From positions 174,019 to 238,018 of the forward strand of contig PLTA01000039.1 of assembly GCA_003164295.1 (NCBI GenBank): a stretch of DNA of 64,000 nt, in the 5' to 3' direction. Shown one piece after another: positions 8,692 through 17,367 of the stretch; the stretch's first letter is position 1, and each line of letters begins with the position of its first letter. Below the pieces are notes generated by a model that ran no database searches, was not told the DNA's origin, and was given only the letters and a program-made list of their open reading frames with translations. The position numbers and the translations under genes are program-made. This stretch comes from Candidatus Bathyarchaeota archaeon (GTDB taxonomy: Archaea > Thermoproteota > Bathyarchaeia > Bathyarchaeales > Bathycorpusculaceae).

Positions 8692-9549
8692 ATGTTCAAC
8701 GACACAATCGCTTTAACTGGACGGTCCCTCAAAAAATGGATCCGTAACCCAGCCGCCATAATGCCAGGTTTATTCATGGCAATATTTTGGCTAGCACTGT
8801 TCGGCAGCTCCTTTAACCCAATCAACCTCATCCCCTCACAAATCGGAGGCACCGCACTCTCACCGGTTCTAGTTGGGCAAATTAAGTCAGCAATGACTTC
8901 GGTATTTGGCGGCGCAGCAAACTACATAACATTTCTCACGGCTGGAGTCATTGCCTTCATAGTCATTATCAACATGGCATACGGAGGAATAGACATAGTC
9001 ATTGACAGGCAACTTGGCTACCTAAACTCGCTGCTAAACGCACCTATATCGAGGGCATCAATATTCTCAGGCGTAACACAGAACTTTGTCAAAGCAATGT
9101 TCATCGCTGTCTTGACATTCGCAGTGGCGTTGTTGATCCCCAATGGGGTGCAACTTGGATCAGGCTTTAGCGTACTGAGTTTTGTTGGAGTATTTGTAGC
9201 GTTTGGGCTTGTAACGTTTGGGTTCGCATGCCTTTTCACTGCAGTCGCTTTCTCTGTTAGGCAAGTCGATTCATTGGTTGCAATCATTAACTTCCTAGCT
9301 TTCCCATTGGTGTTCATGAGTAGCGCCATGTTTCCGCTTGGCACGTTTCCGTCATGGCTCAAAGGCATCGCCCAAGTTAACCCAATCACAAAGGCCGTCG
9401 AAACAGTTAGACTACTCATAGTATACGGCAACTTATCCTCAGCGCAACTGTCAACGATAGGATGGAACATGCTGTACTTAACTGCCTTCGCTGTAATTCT
9501 TGCCTTAATCGGATATTTAATCGCCCGTAAAGCGTTAAAGCCCGACTGA
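8692..9549 (+). CDS. ABC-2 type transporter permease
   Basis: Integral membrane subunit of 285 residues, partner of the ATPase at 7695. Six hydrophobic segments are evident: residues about 22-40, 80-97, 130-150, 155-185, 190-215 and 258-280. The ABC-2 hallmark block FLAFPLVFMSSAMFPLGTFPSWLKGIAQVNPITKAVETVR precedes the last helix. Such DrrB-like permeases export lipids, drugs or polysaccharide precursors; the substrate here cannot be deduced. The ATG lies one base after the upstream stop with GAGAGGTTGAAG as ribosome-binding site, so it is co-transcribed with the split ATPase. Confidence 0.9.
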   Translation: MFNDTIALTGRSLKKWIRNPAAIMPGLFMAIFWLALFGSSFNPINLIPSQIGGTALSPVLVGQIKSAMTSVFGGAANYITFLTAGVIAFIVIINMAYGGIDIVIDRQLGYLNSLLNAPISRASIFSGVTQNFVKAMFIAVLTFAVALLIPNGVQLGSGFSVLSFVGVFVAFGLVTFGFACLFTAVAFSVRQVDSLVAIINFLAFPLVFMSSAMFPLGTFPSWLKGIAQVNPITKAVETVRLLIVYGNLSSAQLSTIGWNMLYLTAFAVILALIGYLIARKALKPD

Positions 9550-9617
9550 AGGGAGCCACAAAAATGATAGTAACACAAAGTTAATTACCCTTAAAAGCTC
9601 AGGAGGCGACTAGAACT

Positions 9618-10161
9618 ATGTCAATTTACATATTTCACGCGGACAAACCGCAAGAATCGACGTAGTGGATGGTACACTTGAACTTGGCAACAATGCAACT
9701 TTAGAAGCCAGCGCCGGCAAAAAAGTTACCGTTAAAGGAGGCGTCTTGCTTGAAGGCAAAGCCTATGTGAATGGAGATTTGGAATGTGATTTTCTTGAAT
9801 CGAGAGTTTTTCTCTCGAAAAACAAAGAAATCAGCTCAGGCTCCAACAGAGCGAGACTTGATTTGACAGGCAGGTATGTCGGAAAACTAGAAGTAAACGG
9901 CAACTTGACTTGCATAAACAGCTCAATGCAAGTCACTCAGTGCAAGTTAAAGGTTTAATCGACGCATTAGATATCGATGTCGGAGGAAAAAATCAAGCAA
10001 GCGACATACACTGTAGGAGAATAAGAGTTGGCGGGGGTGCAGACATCCAAAACCTCTATTTTGCCACACCACGCGGCTTAGAATTCTTGGACACATACTG
10101 GAAAATGAAGGTTTTTCAAGAAATATTTAGCAATAAAGAACGTAAATACATCAATAAATAG
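9618..10161 (+). pseudogene. Bactofilin-like polymer-forming protein, two frameshifts
   Basis: Three frames must be joined to read one protein. ATG 9618 opens with a good AGGAGGCGA site, but one base is missing right after the second codon. The next frame (from 9623) reads N-L-H-I-S-R-G-Q-T, then DGTLELGNNATLEASAGKKV and a run of short beta-helix rungs to VNGNLT. A second single-base loss at about 9910 shifts to HKQLNASHSVQVKGLIDALD through 10161. Repeated x-V-x-G-x-L rungs resemble bactofilin/polymer-forming beta-helix proteins. It follows the ABC-2 genes closely and was probably their operon partner. Two lesions suggest decay or read errors. Confidence 0.6.
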
Positions 10162-10322
10162 CATATTTAGATTCAATCACAATATTACTGCATAAGTATA
10201 TTGTAATAATTTCATCACAAAAATAGTTCGTATATGAAAGCATAAACCAAAACCCACAAAAATTTCAAGGCAATTCTTATTTAGCCATTTCTAATTAGCG
10301 TTTATTGTAAAGGTTTTTGTTT

Positions 10323-11573
10323 ATGTCTGAAGAACATACCCCGTTAACCGTTGCACAATCTCAACTTAAACTTGCATGCAAAAAGTTAGAATTAGATTCT
10401 GGCATACATAAGATGTTGAGTTTGCCCAAACGTTCCATCAGCGTAAGCATCGACATCCGAATGGATAATGGAACAGTCGGAGTTTTCAATGGTGTCCGAG
10501 TTCAACATTGGGATGCACGTGGACCATTCAAAGGTGGAATCCGCTATAGCCCAAATGTCACTCAAGATGACGTTATCGCTCTGGCAATGTTGATGACGTG
10601 GAAATGTGCAATTGCAGACATTCCATTTGGAGGTGCAAAGGGCGGCATATGTGTTGATTCTAAAAAGATGAGCAAACATGAACTTGAGCGGTTAACCCGC
10701 AGATATGTTAGCTTAATCTTTGAGTATTTGGGACCACACCGCGATATTCCTGCGCCTGACATGTACACTGACGCTCAGACCATGGCTTGGATCATGGATA
10801 CTTACAGCCAACTAAAAGGCTACAGCATACCCGAAAGCGCCACAGGCAAACCCGTAGAGATCGGAGGTTCATGGGGACGAACAGAAGCTACAGGCAGGGG
10901 AGTCATCCACTGCGTAAAACAAGCCGCGGAAAACAACGGCCTAAAACTCAAAAACGCTCCCATAGTTATTCAGGGCTTTGGCAACGTTGGCTATAACGCA
11001 GCTGTCGCAGCTCAAGAAGTTGGCGCTAAAGTAATAGCAGTCAGCGATTCCACTGGCGGCATCTACTGCCAAGATGGCTTAAACATTCCCGATGTTTTAA
11101 TGCATAAGGAAAAAACAAATTCTGTACAGAACATCAAAGACTGCAAAAACATAACTAACCAGGAACTGCTTGAACTTCAGTGTGATGTACTGATCCCTGC
11201 GGCTCTTGAAAACCAAATAACATGCAAAAACGTTGATAAAATTAAGGCAAAAATGGTTGCTGAAGCTGCAAACGGACCTACAAATCCTGATGCTGACAAG
11301 GTATTGTTTGAAAAAGGAATCTGCTTAATTCCGGATGTTCTTGCCAACTGCGGTGGGGTTACAGTTAGTTATTTTGAATGGGTACAAAATCTAACTCGCG
11401 AACAATGGCCGCTTGACAAAGTTAATAGAAAACTTGAAGAGAAAATGACCAAAGCATTCAACGATGTAGTCGGTATTGCAGAAAAAGAGGAAAGTGACAT
11501 GCGCACAGGCGCCTTGATGCTTGGTGTCGGAAGAGTGGCGAACGCTATAAAAACACTGGGACTTTGGCCATAA
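10323..11573 (+). CDS. gdhA: Glutamate dehydrogenase
   Basis: Hexameric NAD(P)-dependent glutamate dehydrogenase interconverting glutamate and 2-oxoglutarate plus ammonia, linking nitrogen assimilation to the TCA intermediates. The substrate pocket motif GPFKGGIRY and the catalytic-lysine block PFGGAKGGI are intact. The Rossmann dinucleotide motif is GFGNVG, and the C-terminal block has NCGGVTVSYFEWVQN. Length is 416 residues from ATG 10323, which has AAAGGT eight bases upstream; a TTG at 10317 is less likely. It is monocistronic, with about 160 bp of AT-rich leader. Acidic versus basic residue after the second Rossmann strand (AVSDS) does not settle the NAD/NADP preference. Confidence 0.95.
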   Translation: MSEEHTPLTVAQSQLKLACKKLELDSGIHKMLSLPKRSISVSIDIRMDNGTVGVFNGVRVQHWDARGPFKGGIRYSPNVTQDDVIALAMLMTWKCAIADIPFGGAKGGICVDSKKMSKHELERLTRRYVSLIFEYLGPHRDIPAPDMYTDAQTMAWIMDTYSQLKGYSIPESATGKPVEIGGSWGRTEATGRGVIHCVKQAAENNGLKLKNAPIVIQGFGNVGYNAAVAAQEVGAKVIAVSDSTGGIYCQDGLNIPDVLMHKEKTNSVQNIKDCKNITNQELLELQCDVLIPAALENQITCKNVDKIKAKMVAEAANGPTNPDADKVLFEKGICLIPDVLANCGGVTVSYFEWVQNLTREQWPLDKVNRKLEEKMTKAFNDVVGIAEKEESDMRTGALMLGVGRVANAIKTLGLWP

Positions 11574-11652
11574 ACAAGTAAAAATCTGCAAATACGCACA
11601 TACATTTTGCATTTTTTTCTAGTGCAAACGCTTAAACCTCCCCTTAGCATAC

Positions 11653-12258
11653 TTGTTGAACCCCACGAAAGGAAAAATAAGGGACTTGAGAGGAGAAAAA
11701 AGAGCGTTGGCAGCCAAAATTTGTACCTTAGACTTCGACTTTGAGAATTCACTGGTCAAGATTGTTGCTAACAGAAATTGTTCTGAAATTAAGCTTGCTG
11801 GATTAACAGTTGGTCCTTTTGATGAGGGAAACGAGTATGAAGTTTATTTTTGGGTTTCTAAAGAATTAGCTTCTTCAGGAATGGTGCATTTCCGAGAAGA
11901 CGACGTTTTAGATGCTACTAAATTGTTTAAGGTGCAATGGAAAGAGGGCGTGCAAATTCCCGGGCAGATTTCTGAGTTACCAGATGATTTTTACCCTAAA
12001 CTCCGCAGGTTTCTCGGTGACTTAAAAGAGCAATCTTCAAAACCTGAAAAGTACCAAGAACATTTTAAAGCAACACAATTAGCTCGGGACATTGTAAATT
12101 CTCGCTTAAAAAAAATTGTAGCATTATCATCAGCACCTGCACAAACTGAGCAGGTCCTGAAAAAACTTACAGGTGAAGAAAAAATTCTGTTTATGCAACT
12201 TGTTAAAATAATTTCTAAGTGGAAAACCGAAATTTTAGAGACTGAAGGAGAAAAGTAA
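11653..12258 (+). CDS. gins23: GINS23 subunit of the replicative helicase complex
   Basis: GINS-family protein with the Psf2/Psf3 (GINS23) domain order. A small beta-rich B domain comes first (NSLVKIVANRNCSEIKLAGLTVGPF), and the helical A domain follows (ELPDDFYPKLRRFLGDLKEQ and onward). With MCM and Cdc45/GAN it forms the archaeal CMG unwinding complex. It ends two bases before mcm, and the stop is preceded by GAAGGAGAAAAG, the mcm ribosome-binding site, so both are made from one operon. The start is uncertain: TTG 11653, 11686 and 11707 are all in frame, and the last two are better placed relative to purine-rich sequences. The second GINS subunit is at 17364. Confidence 0.85.
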   Translation: MLNPTKGKIRDLRGEKRALAAKICTLDFDFENSLVKIVANRNCSEIKLAGLTVGPFDEGNEYEVYFWVSKELASSGMVHFREDDVLDATKLFKVQWKEGVQIPGQISELPDDFYPKLRRFLGDLKEQSSKPEKYQEHFKATQLARDIVNSRLKKIVALSSAPAQTEQVLKKLTGEEKILFMQLVKIISKWKTEILETEGEK

Positions 12259-12260
12259 AA

Positions 12261-14297
12261 GTGGCTAACACTCAATTAACGGTCGATCCTCAGCAGCTTT
12301 TTCAAGAGTTCTTCAAGAAAGAAAAGTATCGACAGAGAATCGCTCAGTTAGCCATAACAGGAAAAAACTCTGTAATAATTGATTTTGAAGAGCTCTATGG
12401 GTTTGATCAAGCACTCGCTGAGCAATTACTCAACCGACCAGAAGAGTACTTACTACATGCGGGAAAAGGGGCTTATGAGCAATTACGTATCGAAGATTCG
12501 GAATATGCTGAAAAAATAGAAAAAATCGTGGTTAGAATCATATTGCTTCTGGGCAAAGAGCAACTTAGAAAACTTGGCTCAAGACAAATGGCTAAGTTAA
12601 TCATGGTTGAGGGCATAGTGGTTAGAGCCACTCCAGTTCGACCAATGGTTTTGCAAGCAGCGTTCAAATGCAAACGTTGCGGAACAATGAATCAAGTTGA
12701 ACAAACGGGACAATTTCTTAAAGCACCAGCTATATGCGCTGCCCCTGATTGCGGCAGAGATGGACCCTTTGAGTTTACGCAGGAAGAATCAACTTTTATA
12801 GATTCTCAGGACCTTCGGTTGCAGGAAAAACCTGAAGATTTACCGCCTGGACAATTGCCCCGTACATTAGCTGTAAAACTTATTGGTGATGATATAGTTG
12901 ATGTTGCAAGACCAGGCGATCACGTTTCTGTTGTAGGCATAGTTCGCGCTTTTGCGCCATCAATGATGGGGTTGGGAAAACTTCGAACTTTCATTTTGCA
13001 ACTTGACGCTAACTCAATTGAAATATTGGGCAAAGAACCAGAAACTTCGCCGCCTACTCCTGAAGAAGAAGAAAAAATCCGCAAACTCTCCCAAGATCCA
13101 GAAGTTCACAGAAAAATTTTGCAGTCAATAGCGCCATCAATCTTTGGGTATGAGCATATCAAAGAAGCAATAATGTACTTACTTTTCGGCGGAGTATCAA
13201 AAAGCCTTCCAGACGTTAACATCAGAGGCGAGATGAACGCTTTATTAATTGGTGACCCTGGGACGGCCAAAAGCCAACTGCTCCAGTATGTTGCCAGAAT
13301 AGCGCCAAGAGGCTTGTACACGTCAGGTAGAGGAACAACCGCTGCAGGCTTAACCGCCGCCGTAGTTAGGGAAAAAGGCGGAAGCATGTCTTTGGAAGCG
13401 GGCGCGCTGGTGCTAGCAGACAAAGGGATTGCTTGTATCGATGAAATGGACAAAATGAGGCCCGAAGACCGAGTTGCCATTCACGAAGCCATGGAACAGC
13501 ATACAGTTTCAGTAGCAAAAGGCGGAATCGTAGCCACTTTAAACGCTAGAACTGCAGTACTTGCAGCCGCGAACCCTTCGTTAGGCAGGTATGAGCCCAA
13601 CAGAACAGTCGCTGAAAACGTTCCATTACCAGTAACTATCCTTTCCCGTTTTGATTTAATTTTCGTTTTACGAGATGTACCGAATAAAGAATCAGATGGC
13701 AAAATGTCTCGGCACATTTTAGAAATTCATCGTAGAGGAGTAAGCCCGGTAGAAGCTCAAGTAGATGCGGAACTGTTGCGCAAATACGTTAGTTTCGCAA
13801 AAGGAGTAAAACCAGCGCTGACCGTTGAGGCAGCAAAACAGCTTAGTGACTTTTATTTAGCTATGCGTGCTGCAAGCGAAACAGAAGGTTCCCCGGTAGC
13901 AATTACGGCAAGACAGTTAGAATCCCTTGTTCGTATTTCAGAAGCCCGTGCAAGAGTAGCATTGCGAAAAGACGTGACACCTGAAGATGCCTCAGCAGCA
14001 ATAACTATCATGAAGAGATCTTTGGAAGAAGTTGGAATTGACTTATCCTCATACAAAGTAGATATTGACTTAATTATGACGGGCAGACCAAAAAGCATGC
14101 GTGACAGACTACACATCATCCTTGCAGCATTAATGGACATGGAGAAAGTTACAGGCATAGTTGAAAAAGACGCACTTGTCACTGAATTGGAAACCAAGCA
14201 TAAGATACCCAGAGCAGAAGTTGAACGCATGATAAGCCAACTGCTACGTGAAGGCACAATTTACGAGCCCAGAGAAGGATGCCTGAAGAAAACATAA
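12261..14297 (+). CDS. mcm: Replicative DNA helicase MCM
   Basis: Hexameric 3'-5' helicase, 678 residues, no intein. The N-terminal domain holds a zinc site (C137, C140, C159, C164). The AAA+ core has Walker A GDPGTAKS (331-338), Walker B CIDEMD (392-397), sensor 1 LAAANP and the arginine finger in LSRFD (461-465). A winged-helix domain closes the protein (EKDALVTELETKHKIPRAEVERMISQL). GTG start behind the gins23 stop. Coupling with gins23 in one transcript is common in archaea and suits equal supply of CMG subunits. Confidence 0.97.
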   Translation: MANTQLTVDPQQLFQEFFKKEKYRQRIAQLAITGKNSVIIDFEELYGFDQALAEQLLNRPEEYLLHAGKGAYEQLRIEDSEYAEKIEKIVVRIILLLGKEQLRKLGSRQMAKLIMVEGIVVRATPVRPMVLQAAFKCKRCGTMNQVEQTGQFLKAPAICAAPDCGRDGPFEFTQEESTFIDSQDLRLQEKPEDLPPGQLPRTLAVKLIGDDIVDVARPGDHVSVVGIVRAFAPSMMGLGKLRTFILQLDANSIEILGKEPETSPPTPEEEEKIRKLSQDPEVHRKILQSIAPSIFGYEHIKEAIMYLLFGGVSKSLPDVNIRGEMNALLIGDPGTAKSQLLQYVARIAPRGLYTSGRGTTAAGLTAAVVREKGGSMSLEAGALVLADKGIACIDEMDKMRPEDRVAIHEAMEQHTVSVAKGGIVATLNARTAVLAAANPSLGRYEPNRTVAENVPLPVTILSRFDLIFVLRDVPNKESDGKMSRHILEIHRRGVSPVEAQVDAELLRKYVSFAKGVKPALTVEAAKQLSDFYLAMRAASETEGSPVAITARQLESLVRISEARARVALRKDVTPEDASAAITIMKRSLEEVGIDLSSYKVDIDLIMTGRPKSMRDRLHIILAALMDMEKVTGIVEKDALVTELETKHKIPRAEVERMISQLLREGTIYEPREGCLKKT

Positions 14298-14544
14298 GGT
14301 TGAGTATGAAGCCAGTAAGGTTGTTGCAGAAACCAGACTTGGAATGATCAAGATGGCGGCAATAATTTGTTCAACTGAACAACTAGAAGCTACATAAGCG
14401 GATTTCGACAAAATAGGCAGCACCGACAGCCAAAAAAATCAGGATATCTTCAAAAAAGGAAATCAACCTGCAACTTACTTCACCTTTTGATGACGACTTG
14501 CAGCAGAAAAAACTGTTTGAAAAAATAGAGAAAAACTTTGCCAC

Positions 14545-15318
14545 TTAAGAGATATAAGTGGTCTTTTTATCATCTTCTTTGCGGGTTTCTTCAGCTTGCA
14601 AGGCTCGTTTTTCTTCAATTTGTTGAAGACGAGCAACCATTGTTTCCGCCCGAGTAATTTCCTCATTCAAACCCGCTAAATCTAATTCAAAACTGAAAGT
14701 GGATTTTAAAACCTCTAATATGCTTTTAGCAGCAAGAGGATCAGGGAGATACCCACGCGTTTCACCAAGCAGACAGAGAGCATTTATTTTTTTGAATTTA
14801 GCAAGCCCAAGAATTAAACCTGCTGTGCCAACAATGGGGCTGCCTGAAGTGCTTAAAGTTGCGCCTGCATGAATTGCGTTGTCTAAGACTTCCTGTGAAG
14901 TTGCTGCTATGAAGACTTTTGGTTTTTCTTTTGGTTCCATTCGATAGCCGCCGATTGTTGCGATTGTTTTTACGCCGTATTTTTCTGAGAAATTTAAGAT
15001 TTGATCAGCAATTTCATATTGACCTTCAATTGTTTGTGATTGGCTATCGCCTGTGAATAAGAGTAAGTCGTTTGGACCGTTTGGATTTTTGTAATAGTAA
15101 AATGCGCCTCTCAAAAGCCTTACATTGCCTTTTTTGTTAACTAAGACAAAATATGGAAAATGAGGCGAATATAGGTAAGCAATTTTTTTGGCTTTTAACT
15201 GCTTAATTAAGTAGCGTAGAGCAATCTTACCGACTAATCCTAAACCGGGAAGACCTTCAATCAGAACTGGATTGTTTGGTTCTATTTCTGCGAATTGTTT
15301 AATGTAAGTTTCTTTCAT
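14545..15318 (-). CDS. PAC2-family proteasome assembly chaperone-like protein
   Basis: 257-residue PAC2/DUF75 protein with the glycine-rich opening PVLIEGLPGLGLVGKIALRYLI, the EGQYEIADQILNF block and the LLGETRGYLPDPLAA block that mark the family. Archaeal PbaA/PbaB members aid assembly of the 20S proteasome alpha ring. The C-terminal 40 residues form a charged coiled helix and end TTYIS, resembling but not matching the HbYX docking tail. Its ATG overlaps the nop10 stop by four bases, so it is the distal gene of the L44e-S27e-aIF2-alpha-Nop10 operon, a widely conserved archaeal order. Two further paralogues lie at 31637 and 32425. Confidence 0.9.
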   Translation of the reverse strand: MKETYIKQFAEIEPNNPVLIEGLPGLGLVGKIALRYLIKQLKAKKIAYLYSPHFPYFVLVNKKGNVRLLRGAFYYYKNPNGPNDLLLFTGDSQSQTIEGQYEIADQILNFSEKYGVKTIATIGGYRMEPKEKPKVFIAATSQEVLDNAIHAGATLSTSGSPIVGTAGLILGLAKFKKINALCLLGETRGYLPDPLAAKSILEVLKSTFSFELDLAGLNEEITRAETMVARLQQIEEKRALQAEETRKEDDKKTTYIS

Positions 15319-15482
15319 TCACAGGTACTCCTTTTCATTGTCATGCGATATTTCAAGTATTTATCGTCAGGTGAAAACTTTGGCGGATGAGGAAGTCTAA
15401 CTGGTCCACCACAGTAGGGGCACTTGTCCTTATGTAGAGTATATTTTTCACAGTTTACGCATTTGCGAAGTTGCCAAACCAA
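15315..15482 (-). CDS. nop10: H/ACA RNP protein Nop10
   Basis: 55-residue zinc-ribbon protein. It reads VWQLRKCVNCEKYTL, then KDKCPYCGG and the conserved stretch PVRLPHPPKFSPDDKY, ending MKRSTCE. The four cysteines (residues 8, 11, 20, 23) bind zinc, and the PHPPKFSPxDKY linker contacts Cbf5. It belongs to the box H/ACA ribonucleoprotein that makes pseudouridine in rRNA. The start is TTG 15482, with AGAAGGGAAA as ribosome-binding site, directly abutting the stop of the aIF2-alpha remnant. The stop overlaps the PAC2 start (ATGA). The domain order matches the standard archaeal operon. Confidence 0.93.
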   Translation of the reverse strand: MVWQLRKCVNCEKYTLHKDKCPYCGGPVRLPHPPKFSPDDKYLKYRMTMKRSTCE

Positions 15483-15587
15483 TTATTTTTCCCTTCTAAA
15501 AGCGTAAGAATCGTAAGCAGAAACAGTTTTTATGTTGACAACTACTAAGTCGCCAGCTTCTGGCCACTCGAGCTTACGCGATGCTAT
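15483..15587 (-). pseudogene. Remnant of translation initiation factor aIF2 alpha
   Basis: Between S27e and Nop10, where archaea normally carry the roughly 265-residue aIF2-alpha gene, only 35 codons remain. They read A-S-R-K-L-E-W-P-E-A-G-D-L-V-V-V, then N-I-K-T-V-S-A-Y-D-S-Y-A-F, then R-R-E-K and TAA. This is the start of the aIF2-alpha S1 domain, running straight into what looks like the gene's last few codons. The start position, six bases after GAGGT, holds ATA rather than ATG, and no ATG/GTG/TTG follows in frame. So both the start and roughly 230 internal codons appear lost. An intact copy would be expected elsewhere in the genome, or the contig is mis-assembled here. Confidence 0.75.
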
Positions 15588-15603
15588 TAATTTACCTCAT
15601 CCC

Positions 15604-15801
15604 TTATTCAAGAACCGCTTGTACGTCGCCTTTGATTTTTGCTCTTCCACCAGATGGTTCAGCGAGGACTTCTCCACATACATTGCAGGTTATTTTATTA
15701 ACAGCATTGCTAAAGATTTGTTGTTCATTGCCACATTTTGGGCATTTAACTCTAAGGAAGACGCTTCTTGGTTTTGGAATAAGTTTGCTCCATTCAGACA
15801 T
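15604..15801 (-). CDS. rps27e: 30S ribosomal protein S27e
   Basis: 65-residue zinc-ribbon ribosomal protein. It starts MSEWSKLIPKPRSVFL, followed by CPKC and CNVC pairs (about residues 20, 23, 39, 42) and ends with the family motif PSGGRAKIKGDVQAVLE. It has an ATG start behind TAGGAGAAAAAAAG. It lies 13 bp after L44e on the same strand and upstream of the aIF2-alpha remnant and nop10, the usual archaeal translation operon. Confidence 0.95.
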   Translation of the reverse strand: MSEWSKLIPKPRSVFLRVKCPKCGNEQQIFSNAVNKITCNVCGEVLAEPSGGRAKIKGDVQAVLE

Positions 15802-15814
15802 AACTTTTTTTCTC

Positions 15815-16090
15815 CTATTGTATAACTAGTTTTCTTAGACGAATACCGTCTTTGTGCCTCTGGAAATTGCAAACTTTACATTTAAGTTTCAATGTTTGTT
15901 TTTTGGTGGTTTTAGCGAATTCTCTTTGAAGCGCATATTTTTGTCCACCGTACCCTTCTTTTTCTCGTGCGTGGGCGCGCTCACCGTGAGCTAATGCTCT
16001 ACGTTTTCCAGGCTTGTAAAGAGTTACACTGTGAATTTGATGAGCTTTACATTTGGGACAGTATGTCTTTACTTCTTTAGGAACGTTCAC
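15815..16090 (-). CDS. rpl44e: 50S ribosomal protein L44e (eL42)
   Basis: About 91 residues. It starts NVPKEVKTYCPKCKAHQIHSVTLYKPGKRR and has the second cysteine pair in LKCKVCNFQRHKDGIRLRKL. These four cysteines bind zinc, and the basic loop lies near the ribosomal E site. The frame is open from GTG 16099, but the family normally begins M-x-V/M-P-K-E, so GTG 16090 is preferred. First gene of the operon leading to S27e, Nop10 and PAC2. Confidence 0.93.
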   Translation of the reverse strand: MNVPKEVKTYCPKCKAHQIHSVTLYKPGKRRALAHGERAHAREKEGYGGQKYALQREFAKTTKKQTLKLKCKVCNFQRHKDGIRLRKLVIQ

Positions 16091-16317
16091 GTTCTTCACT
16101 ACCAGCTTTGCATAAAAGAAACATACGCATTCTTATACTTTTTCACTTATATGCTGAAATCCTTAGCCGTACAGTCCTATTGAACTAGTTTTTAGCGTGA
16201 ACTATAGGTTCAATTTCAATAAATAATTCTGCTAACCCTCCACAACAAACAAACATCTCCAGAAATGCATAGTGTTTTTTAAACCGAAGATTTCTTACAT
16301 TATATCTATCTACAGGT

Positions 16318-17367
16318 TTGAATGCATTGACATCACAACTTTTTCTGAAAATCAAAAGCCACTCAGATTTAATTATAAAGTTACTCCCATTATTTGCATT
16401 CGTCGCTCCGCTAGCCATTCTGTATTTCTTAAACTTGCCAGATCCCTACCTTGGACCAAGTTCCCAGTATTCGTTTCAGTTAATGTGGAAAGGTAGAACC
16501 TTCCAATTGTTCTTTGTTTGGTTGATGGCATTGGAGTTTATTCTCAGTTGGGAAACCATTAAGACAAAAATCAACAAACAGAACAAGACAGGACTAATTG
16601 CAGTTGCAATTGCCTTGGTCCTTCCAACGCTTTATGTAATTTCGGAGTATTTTTTTGGGTTAAACGCAGCTATCGCAAACTTTTCTCACCAAAGTGGTGT
16701 TACCTTTTATAATTCAATGCCGATTGCAATGGAGTATCTTGTGTTTTCAATCATCTTTTGCTTTATCATTGCCCTAAACTTTGGTAAAAAAGGTTTACGT
16801 GGTTTCGCATTGCCCGGATTATTTGTTGCGTTAATCGGAATTATTTACATGATCGATAATGTTTTTCCGTATGGTCAATTTACTCCATTTCAATTATTAG
16901 TTCCAACTACCGCTGGCCTTGCTGCAATTGTTCTACGTTCATGGGGTTACGTTGTTTTGCCTGGAACAGATAGCGGCATGCCGACATTGCAGGTTACAGG
17001 AGCGTTAGGTACTGCCAAATTCGCTATAGCTTGGCCTTGTGCAGGTATTGAAAGCTTATTGATTTTTACTGCTGTTGCTTTATTGTTTTTGCAAAGGATT
17101 CCTATGTCCTGGAAAGCTAAAGTAGGGTACTTTGCATTTGGAGCGGCTGTTACTTACTTCATAAATGTATTGAGAATAGCCTTTATGTTCATTATTGGCA
17201 CACAAAATCTTGGAAATATAAATGCCCAACCAGTGCAAGATTTTCACGACTACTACGGTCCACTATTTGGTATCGCATGGATAGTTTCTTACCCGCTAAT
17301 TATTCTTGTCAGTCAAGGTTTATGGCGTAAAATAAAATTAAGAAAACCGGATTTAGATAAAAGTTAG
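16318..17367 (+). CDS. Exosortase/archaeosortase family transpeptidase
   Basis: Polytopic membrane protein of 349 residues with about eight to nine hydrophobic helices. The exosortase/archaeosortase triad is present: Cys241 in WPCAGIESLL, Arg286 in NVLRIAFM, and His310 in QDFHDYYG. Enzymes of this family cleave C-terminal sorting signals (PEF-, PGF-CTERM) outside the membrane and anchor surface proteins to lipid or another acceptor. The propeller at 3076 carries a PEF-type tail and is a candidate substrate. TTG 16318 opens the frame. A TATA-like TTATATCTA at 16300-16308 would put the transcription start downstream, so the leaderless TTG 16327 is an alternative. It is monocistronic and convergent with gins51, overlapping it by four bases. 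Confidence 0.88.
   Translation: MNALTSQLFLKIKSHSDLIIKLLPLFAFVAPLAILYFLNLPDPYLGPSSQYSFQLMWKGRTFQLFFVWLMALEFILSWETIKTKINKQNKTGLIAVAIALVLPTLYVISEYFFGLNAAIANFSHQSGVTFYNSMPIAMEYLVFSIIFCFIIALNFGKKGLRGFALPGLFVALIGIIYMIDNVFPYGQFTPFQLLVPTTAGLAAIVLRSWGYVVLPGTDSGMPTLQVTGALGTAKFAIAWPCAGIESLLIFTAVALLFLQRIPMSWKAKVGYFAFGAAVTYFINVLRIAFMFIIGTQNLGNINAQPVQDFHDYYGPLFGIAWIVSYPLIILVSQGLWRKIKLRKPDLDKS

Noticed and set aside
4958-14297. Inteins in RfcS, RfcL or MCM
   Set aside because: All three proteins have normal lengths and uninterrupted Walker motifs.
14298-14544. Possible decayed gene after mcm (frame reading VVAETRLGMIKMAAI)
   Set aside because: Short stretches look coding, but stops interrupt every frame and no start or family is recognisable.
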